Positions 58,485-64,000 of a stretch of 64,000 bases of DNA are shown here, in pieces. Positions within the stretch are counted from its first letter, which is position 1, and every line of letters starts with the position of its first letter. The notes under the pieces were generated by a model. That model was not told the origin of the DNA. It worked only from the letters and a program-made list of their open reading frames with translations, and made no database searches. The position numbers were made by a program, and so were the translations under genes. Origin of the DNA: an uncultured Lachnospiraceae bacterium (GTDB taxonomy: Bacteria; Bacillota; Clostridia; Lachnospirales; Lachnospiraceae); contig CATNCF010000003.1 in the NCBI GenBank assembly GCA_950097145.1, forward strand, positions 62,001-126,000, given 5' to 3'.

Positions 58485-59357
58485 ATGTTAGAGATGAAAT
58501 TAAAGGCGCTTGCCAAAATTAATTTGGGACTGGATGTATTGAGACGCCGGGAAGACGGCTATCATGAGGTGCGTATGATTATGCAGACCGTTAGTCTGTA
58601 TGACAAGATTATAATTCATAAGCTTAGAACACCAGAAATACAGGTAAAGACAAATTTATTTTATGTTCCTGAAAATGAAAACAATTTAGTGTATCAGGCA
58701 GCAAAACTTTTGATGGATGAGTTTGGCCTGGAATATGGCGTACATATTGATCTGCAGAAATTTATTCCAGTGGCGGCAGGATTGGCAGGCGGAAGTTCAG
58801 ACGCAGCGGCTGTCTTATACGGCATGAACCAGATGTTCCATTTGAACCTGTCCAAAAGAGAGCTTATGAAGCGCGGGGTAAAAATTGGAGCAGATGTGCC
58901 CTACTGCATTATGCGGGGAACGGCTTTGGCGGAGGGAATTGGGGAACAGCTTTCCCCTCTGCCTTCTATGCCGGGATGTAAAGTATTGGTGGCAAAGCCT
59001 CCCGTCAGCGTATCTACAAAGTTTGTCTATGAGAATCTCAAGCTGGATCAGCAGACGGCCCATCCGGACATTGACGTACTTTTGGAAGGGCTCAGGCAAA
59101 AGAATCTGAGAAAGATTGCCTCCAATATGGGAAATATATTGGAAACTGTAACAATTCCAAACTATCCAGTGATTAATGAAATACGTGAAGAAATGCTGAA
59201 GTATGGAGCTTTAAATGCCATGATGAGCGGCAGCGGCCCCACCGTATTTGGATTATTTGAAGATGAAAAACTGGCAGAGAAAGCCTATAGCAGTCTGCGG
59301 GAAGGGAACTTGGCAAAACAGGTATATCTGACAGAGATATACAACAACAGACGGTGA
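58485..59357 (+). CDS. ispE: 4-diphosphocytidyl-2-C-methyl-D-erythritol kinase
   Basis: A 290-residue GHMP kinase of the MEP isoprenoid pathway. KALAKINLGLDVLRRREDGYHEVRMIMQTV is the IspE substrate-binding opening. VAAGLAGGSSDAAAVLYGMN is the ATP loop, and KIGADVPYCIMRGTALAEGIGEQL follows. The closing motif AMMSGSGPTVFGLF is present. It phosphorylates CDP-methylerythritol. The ATG at 58485 has AGGAG eight bases upstream. The GntR regulator follows 10 bases after its stop, so they are cotranscribed. Confidence 0.97.
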   Translation: MLEMKLKALAKINLGLDVLRRREDGYHEVRMIMQTVSLYDKIIIHKLRTPEIQVKTNLFYVPENENNLVYQAAKLLMDEFGLEYGVHIDLQKFIPVAAGLAGGSSDAAAVLYGMNQMFHLNLSKRELMKRGVKIGADVPYCIMRGTALAEGIGEQLSPLPSMPGCKVLVAKPPVSVSTKFVYENLKLDQQTAHPDIDVLLEGLRQKNLRKIASNMGNILETVTIPNYPVINEIREEMLKYGALNAMMSGSGPTVFGLFEDEKLAEKAYSSLREGNLAKQVYLTEIYNNRR

Positions 59358-59367
59358 GGTGGAACAG

Positions 59368-60042
59368 ATGACAGAGCAGTTGAAATTGAACATGAATGCC
59401 TACCTTCCTCTGCGGGACGTAGTATTCCATACGCTGCGGGAAGCAATATTAAAAGGAGAGTTAAAGCCAGGGGAACGGCTGATGGAACTTCAGCTTGCGG
59501 AAAAGCTGGGAGTAAGCCGCACACCCATACGTGAGGCAATCCGTATGCTGGAGCTGGAGGGCCTGGCCGTGACCATTCCCAGAAAAGGCGCCCAAGTGGC
59601 CAAGATGACAGAAAAGGATATGGAGGATGTATTGCAGATCCGGCGGGCTTTGGACGAACTTGCAGTAGGGCTTGCCTGTGATAATATGACAGAACACAAA
59701 CTGGCAGAGCTTCACAAGGCTCTGCTCCGTTTTGAAGAGAGCACGAAGACAGGGGACGTCAAGCAGATTGCCCAGACAGACGTGGCGTTTCATGAGGTGA
59801 TTTATCAGGCGACAGATAATCTCAAGCTGGTAAATTTACTCAATAATCTCCGGGAACAAATGTACCGTTACCGGGTTGAGTATTTGAAAAAAGACGATAT
59901 CTACCCCGTGCTGATAGAAGAACATAAAAAGATTTATGAAGGGCTCAAACGCAAAGATAAGAAGACTGTGGTGGAACTTGTGGGCTGTCATGTGGTGAAT
60001 CAGGAAATTATGGTGAAAAATATTATCCATAAACAGGAATAA
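59368..60042 (+). CDS. GntR-family regulator, FCD subfamily
   Basis: A 224-residue regulator. The N-terminal winged helix is LRDVVFHTLREAILKGELKPGERLMELQLAEKLGVSRTPIREAIRMLELEGLAVTIPRKGAQVA. A C-terminal FCD ligand domain of about 140 residues has the metal-binding pattern in QTDVAFHEVIYQATDN and the final histidines in EEHKKIYEGL and GCHVVNQE. These domains usually bind small organic acids. It is in an operon with ispE. The GTATAC pair upstream is a candidate autoregulatory site. The ATG at 59368 has GAGGTGG upstream; an in-frame GTG at 59359 is less likely. Confidence 0.93.
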   Translation: MTEQLKLNMNAYLPLRDVVFHTLREAILKGELKPGERLMELQLAEKLGVSRTPIREAIRMLELEGLAVTIPRKGAQVAKMTEKDMEDVLQIRRALDELAVGLACDNMTEHKLAELHKALLRFEESTKTGDVKQIAQTDVAFHEVIYQATDNLKLVNLLNNLREQMYRYRVEYLKKDDIYPVLIEEHKKIYEGLKRKDKKTVVELVGCHVVNQEIMVKNIIHKQE

Positions 60043-60075
60043 AAAGGAAAAGATGGGAAAACATATAGTAATGAG

Positions 60076-60109
60076 AAAAAGAATAGGAACACATACCTAT
60101 TCTTTTTTT
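60076..60109 (+). terminator. Terminator of the ispE-gntR operon
   Basis: AAAAAGAATAGG (60076-60087) pairs with CCTATTCTTTTT (from 60096), 12 perfect pairs with an 8-nt loop, followed by more T. Confidence 0.92.
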
Positions 60110-60134
60110 ATGAATGAAAATGAAGGAGGAAGCC

Positions 60135-61628
60135 ATGTCAATTCAGATTTCATCTGATTTACAGGAAAATATCAGGAATTTTGAAGAGCTTTTTTCTGAC
60201 TGCGAAGATATCAAAAAGCGCAAGATAAAAGTTGGGGAGCATTTGGATCAAGACTGCTATATTGCTTATATTGAAGTGACGTTGAGCAGTGTGGATTTTA
60301 AAGATTCGGCTGTGGGAAAGCTTTTGGGCAAACTTCGGACACTGCCGGAACAAGACCTTACAGAGTATGTAAAAAACAATGTGATGGATATCTCAGATTC
60401 CCAGCCCTTTGGCACTCTGGAAGATGCGGCTGTTGGGATGCTGACAGGAGATGTGCTGTTTTTTCTGGACGGGTACAATAAAGCGCTGAAAATCCCGGAT
60501 AAGGGATATCCGAGCAGAGGTGTGTATGAAACAGAATCTGAGAAGGTAATCAGGGGTTCCAACGAGGGATTTTCCGAGTCCATCAAATTGAATACAGCGC
60601 TGATCCGAAAACGGCTGCGGAGTCCTCATGTGAAAGTGAAAGAAAGCTTTGCAGGCAGGCGCACCAATACCAACGTGGATCTGGTTTATTTGAAAGATTT
60701 GATTCATCCGGAAATGCTTGCAGAAATTGAAAAGCGTTTGGGTGAATTTGAAATCGACGGCGCCTTGGACAGCGGTATTATAGAACAGCTTACAGAAAAA
60801 CGGAAATATTCCCCCTTTCCCCAGTTTCAGACCACACAGCGTCCAGACCGTGCGGCCATGGCAATTTTGGAGGGGAGGATTGTACTTTTATCGGATAATT
60901 CTCCGGTAGCGCTGATTCTGCCTGCAACTTACAATACATTTATTCAGACCAGTGATGATTATTACAGCCGGTGGGAAATCGCGTCCTTTACCAGGCTGCT
61001 GCGTTATCTGGCTTCTTTTCTTGCTATGGTATTTCCTGGGCTGTATCTTGCTATTACTAATTTTCACACCCAGCTTCTGCCCACAGATTTACTCTTGTCA
61101 CTGGCGGCGGCCAGACAGGGCGTTCCTTTTCCCGCTATGGTGGAAGTTATTTTAATGGAGATTGCCTTTGAATTACTGCGGGAAGCAGGCGTACGGCTTC
61201 CGGGTGCAAACGGCAACACCATAGGAATTGTGGGCGGCCTGATTATCGGACAGGCTGCAGTGGACGCTAATATTGTCAGTCCCATTGTGGTGATTGTTGT
61301 GGCGCTTACCGCATTATGTTCCTTTGCAGTGCCAAATGAGGAATTTGCCACCGCATTCCGGATTTTGAAATTTATGTTTATTTTTCTCTGCGGAACGCTG
61401 GGCTTTTTTGGATTTTTGACAGGGCTTCTTGTGGTTTTGATTCATCTGTCCCATTTGGAAAGCTTTGGGATTCCCTATCTTGCGCCATTTGTGGGCGCAG
61501 ACTTAAACGGTTACCAAGATGAACGGGACACCTTTCTGCGGCTGCCTCTGAATTATCTGAAAAAACGTCCTGTATATACAAGGGAAGGCGCCCGCACCAG
61601 GCTGAAGCTGAATCAGGAAAAGAAATAA
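60135..61628 (+). CDS. gerAA: Spore germinant receptor subunit GerAA family
   Basis: A 497-residue spore inner-membrane protein. The N-terminal soluble part (about 1-270) has family features such as FAGRRTNTNVDLVYLKDLIHPEMLAEIEKRL and RPDRAAMAILEGRIVLLSDNSPVALILPATY. The C-terminal part has about five membrane segments, including IGIVGGLIIGQAAVDANIVSPI. GerA-type receptors sense amino acids, sugars or other germinants and start ion release. The ATG at 60135 has GGAGG eight bases upstream. The AB and AC genes follow in the classic order. Confidence 0.96.
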   Translation: MSIQISSDLQENIRNFEELFSDCEDIKKRKIKVGEHLDQDCYIAYIEVTLSSVDFKDSAVGKLLGKLRTLPEQDLTEYVKNNVMDISDSQPFGTLEDAAVGMLTGDVLFFLDGYNKALKIPDKGYPSRGVYETESEKVIRGSNEGFSESIKLNTALIRKRLRSPHVKVKESFAGRRTNTNVDLVYLKDLIHPEMLAEIEKRLGEFEIDGALDSGIIEQLTEKRKYSPFPQFQTTQRPDRAAMAILEGRIVLLSDNSPVALILPATYNTFIQTSDDYYSRWEIASFTRLLRYLASFLAMVFPGLYLAITNFHTQLLPTDLLLSLAAARQGVPFPAMVEVILMEIAFELLREAGVRLPGANGNTIGIVGGLIIGQAAVDANIVSPIVVIVVALTALCSFAVPNEEFATAFRILKFMFIFLCGTLGFFGFLTGLLVVLIHLSHLESFGIPYLAPFVGADLNGYQDERDTFLRLPLNYLKKRPVYTREGARTRLKLNQEKK

Positions 61629-61649
61629 AGAGAAGGAAAAGAGAACACT

Positions 61650-62759
61650 ATGTTTGCAGATAATTGGAAAATATCGTTACGGCAGATAAGAAGACTGTTT
61701 ATTATGGATATTTTTGGCATGAGCAGCCTGATGATTCCGGGAATTTTGTCTTCCATGTCAGGGGCGGACGGTATATTCTGTCTGCTTCTTGGCATGGCGG
61801 GAGGAGTGGTGCTTTTGTATCTTATGGGGGTTAATCTGAAACATATTAAAACGGATTATTATAGTTATATGAAAGAGACAGCAGGCCAGCTTTTGGGCGA
61901 CATTTTTATGGTATTCTATTTTCTGTATTTTGTTACATTGAGCGGATATGTGCTGTATCATTTGACTACGCTGGTATTAACCTGGCTTCTGCCAGAGGGC
62001 TCCTGGCTGGTAGTCAGCCTGCTTCTGCTTCTTCTTGGCATGTATGGAAGCATCCGGGGCATTGAGGGACGGGCGAGAGTGTATGAAATTGTGTTCTGGT
62101 TTTTGGGAATTCCTCTTCTGGTGATGCTGTTTTTTGCCATGTCGGATGTGAATACAGCATATTTTACACCCATTGCCGCTTCAAGTCTCCCAGCGTTTTT
62201 CAGAGGGAGCGTGGCTGTGCTGGTATTTCTTCTGCCATTAAGCGCGCTGATGTTTTTAAAACCCTTCTGCAGAAAACCGGAAAAAATGCTTTCCTGCGGA
62301 AGGATGGCCATGGCGGCAGTAATTTTCTTAAATGCAGTGATTTACCTGATTCTTTTGGGGGTGTTTGGAAAAAATACCATGGGAATTTTAAACCGTCCGG
62401 TCATTACCCTGATGGGCATGGTGAATCTGCCGGGAGAATTTTTTACCAGACAGGATGTGCTGATGACGGCTGTATGGTTTTTTGCCTTGTTTGCACTGCT
62501 GAATACAGGGATTTTCCAGGGGACGCTGATTCTGAAAGATTTGTGTCAGATGCCTGGGAACCGGCTTGGTCTTTGGATTACGGCAGTCATTATATTTGCT
62601 ATTGGTAAAGGTTTTTTTGAACATGGTTTTCTGACAGAGGTATTTGAAATATATCAGGTCTTTGTAGCGCTGCCGGGGATGTTTTTGATCTTGCTGGTTC
62701 TGTTGTTTCTGCACTGGGCCAGGGCGGGCAGAAAGGCTCAGAAAGGAGTGAGCGGCTGA
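61650..62759 (+). CDS. gerAB: Spore germination permease GerAB family
   Basis: A 369-residue polytopic protein of the amino acid-polyamine-cation fold used by GerAB subunits, with about ten hydrophobic segments. The opening ISLRQIRRLFIMDIFGMSSLMIPGIL, typical of the TM1 gate region, and GRARVYEIVFWFLGIPLLVML are in line with the family. It forms the ligand-sensing and channel part of the receptor. AAGGAAAAGAG lies before the ATG. It overlaps gerAC by one base at the TGATG junction. The germinant cannot be predicted. Confidence 0.94.
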   Translation: MFADNWKISLRQIRRLFIMDIFGMSSLMIPGILSSMSGADGIFCLLLGMAGGVVLLYLMGVNLKHIKTDYYSYMKETAGQLLGDIFMVFYFLYFVTLSGYVLYHLTTLVLTWLLPEGSWLVVSLLLLLLGMYGSIRGIEGRARVYEIVFWFLGIPLLVMLFFAMSDVNTAYFTPIAASSLPAFFRGSVAVLVFLLPLSALMFLKPFCRKPEKMLSCGRMAMAAVIFLNAVIYLILLGVFGKNTMGILNRPVITLMGMVNLPGEFFTRQDVLMTAVWFFALFALLNTGIFQGTLILKDLCQMPGNRLGLWITAVIIFAIGKGFFEHGFLTEVFEIYQVFVALPGMFLILLVLLFLHWARAGRKAQKGVSG

Positions 62760-63847
62760 TGTGGAAAAGAATAGGTGTTTTACTGTCAATGCTCGTTCTC
62801 TGCGGCTGTGAGTCCGTGGAACTGGAAGAGCGCAGTTTTCCCCTTGCTGTGGGGGTGGATCTTCAGAGCGCAGAAGAATCTAAAGAGAAAGACAGAAAGA
62901 TGGTGGTCAGCTTTGATTTTCCAGATTTTACCCAGATCTCGGAAAAAGGCAAAACTACGGATACTCCCATGGGAATGTCTTTAGAGGGGGCGGATATGTA
63001 CCATGTGGAGAAATCATATGAGAATAATACGAACCGGCTTTTGGACTACAATCATATGAAAGCTGTGGTGCTTGGAACAGATTTACTAAAAAATCAGAAG
63101 AAACTGTGCAGTTTTCTTCTTGCCTGGGAGCAGCAGGAGGATTCCGCGAGAAATATCAATCTGTTTTTGGGGGATTCTGCGGCAGAAATCCTTTCCCTTA
63201 CAGAAGAAACCGAAGGCTCTATGGGAAAATATCTGGAGGAAATGTTAGAGAGCCAGAAGGATTTCCGGCAGAAGAAAATTGCCACCCTTGGAAATCTTAT
63301 GAACCAGTGGCATAATCAGGATGAGCTTTTGCTTATCCCACTGCTGACAGATCAGGGGAACCGTCCGGCAGTGACAGGATACGGGGCGCTGCTTAATTTT
63401 GAATACTGCGGGGATTTGACAGTGGAAGAGGCAATGGAAATTTTCTTGTGCCAGAATCTGCTGAGAAAATTCACCTGTGAACTGTCAGAATCTGAAGTTG
63501 TGGAGATTTCAGAACTCCAGGTATCAGTATCAGTGGAAGAGGCGGAACATGTGCCTGTGGTGTCAGTCTCAGTGAGCGGAAAAGGAAGATTGATGACAGG
63601 AAGATCCAGTTCTGCTGCCCAGCAGTACCGGATGGAACAGAATATAGAAAAGCGTCTCACATCAGATTTGCAGGAAACGGCAGAAAAGCTGAGACAGGAA
63701 TATGGAATTGATATGACAAATTCTTATATTTCCTTAGGGGGACTGAACCGTAAGCTTTACAGAACATACCAGGGCAGGCAGGAGTTGTATAACCAAAAGG
63801 CGCAGCATGTTTTTAAGGTGGATATTGATCTTCTCAATTGGGAATAA
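62759..63847 (+). CDS. gerAC: Spore germination lipoprotein GerAC family
   Basis: A 362-residue lipoprotein with a short signal and lipobox ending at the second cysteine of LVLCGC. It continues with the family opening LEERSFPLAVGVDLQ and the conserved MYHVEKSYENNTNRLLDYNHMKAVVLG. Residues ENIEKRLTSDLQETAEKLRQEYGIDMTNSY form the last conserved helix. It completes the tripartite germinant receptor. The start overlaps the gerAB stop, so the three are one transcript. The length is normal, and no frameshift is visible. Confidence 0.94.
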   Translation: MWKRIGVLLSMLVLCGCESVELEERSFPLAVGVDLQSAEESKEKDRKMVVSFDFPDFTQISEKGKTTDTPMGMSLEGADMYHVEKSYENNTNRLLDYNHMKAVVLGTDLLKNQKKLCSFLLAWEQQEDSARNINLFLGDSAAEILSLTEETEGSMGKYLEEMLESQKDFRQKKIATLGNLMNQWHNQDELLLIPLLTDQGNRPAVTGYGALLNFEYCGDLTVEEAMEIFLCQNLLRKFTCELSESEVVEISELQVSVSVEEAEHVPVVSVSVSGKGRLMTGRSSSAAQQYRMEQNIEKRLTSDLQETAEKLRQEYGIDMTNSYISLGGLNRKLYRTYQGRQELYNQKAQHVFKVDIDLLNWE

Positions 63848-64000
63848 TAATTTTAGTAACAGTTCAGCCATAGTCAGCATTATGGGCGAATCATGCTGGC
63901 ATGAATGAGCACATCATGCTGACCATGAGCGGAATGCCCCTTAAGCCTCAGACAGAAGCTGCTCAGCAGCGGATAGTCTGCTTTGCAGGCGGTCTGTGGC
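63848..64000 (+). other. Downstream flank without a supported gene
   Basis: The last 153 bases hold no clear gene. A frame from an ATG at 63901 stays open to the edge but has no ribosome site. GTCAGCAT near 63873 and ATGCTGAC near 63916 form an inverted repeat of uncertain meaning. Confidence 0.4.

Noticed and set aside
63901-64000. Open frame running off the right edge
   Set aside because: No ribosome site, and the short translation resembles nothing known; too little sequence to support a gene.

Overview
This window is a chromosomal segment of a low-to-mid GC, Gram-positive, spore-forming anaerobe, most likely a gut Lachnospiraceae (Clostridia). The evidence is a three-gene GerA-type germinant receptor operon, a YlmC/YmxH-family gene, a SCIFF peptide with its radical-SAM maturase beside a fused secDF, a HrcA/CIRCE-controlled hsp20, strong AGGAGG ribosome sites, TTGACA/TATAAT-type promoters and many short T-tailed terminators. 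The genus cannot be fixed from the sequence alone. I saw no rRNA, tRNA, CRISPR array, prophage or intact insertion sequence.

Layout. 1-6.2 kb: the end of a VWA-like gene, a MoxR-like AAA ATPase, a HAD phosphatase, a hypothetical protein, a CPBP membrane protease, a MATE exporter and, on the minus strand, a CYTH phosphatase. 6.2-7.4 kb: a degenerate stretch and a YefM-YoeB toxin-antitoxin pair with a visible operator. 7.4-10.2 kb: ychF and a GH13 oligo-1,6-glucosidase. 10.5-29 kb: a carbohydrate region. It holds a 2578-residue secreted two-catalytic-domain GH43 enzyme, a YesM/YesN-type kinase-regulator pair coupled to an anchored solute-binding protein, a LacI-type repressor, a secreted Ig-repeat protein, a xylulokinase and a FucI-like isomerase. 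Together these suggest extracellular attack on arabinoxylan-like glycans, sensing of a released sugar, and isomerase plus kinase entry into pentose metabolism.

29-34.7 kb: an Rpn nuclease fragment, a LytTR/DUF3021 pair, hsp20, a second CPBP protease, and a polar amino-acid ABC transporter whose binding protein is circularly permuted. 34.7-47.6 kb: core genes dnaE, pfkA, an rRNA methyltransferase, a glycerol kinase/glycerol-3-phosphate oxidation operon with DUF1667, ylmC, nrdR, yqeG, rpiB and efp. 47.6-56 kb: a nested inverted-repeat element, a chemoreceptor, an OmpR-type two-component system, scfA-scfB and secDF.

56-58.3 kb, minus strand: DUF3842, then after a structured leader two small membrane proteins and a stand-alone TrkA-C domain, preceded by a conserved-looking hypothetical gene. 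58.4-64 kb: ispE with a GntR regulator, then gerAA-gerAB-gerAC.

The points most worth a second look are the permuted binding protein, the small-membrane-protein/TrkA-C cluster with its structured leader, the giant GH43 protein with an exact 444-bp internal duplication, the kinase-regulator-binding-protein trio without a transporter, and several promoter-embedded palindromes.
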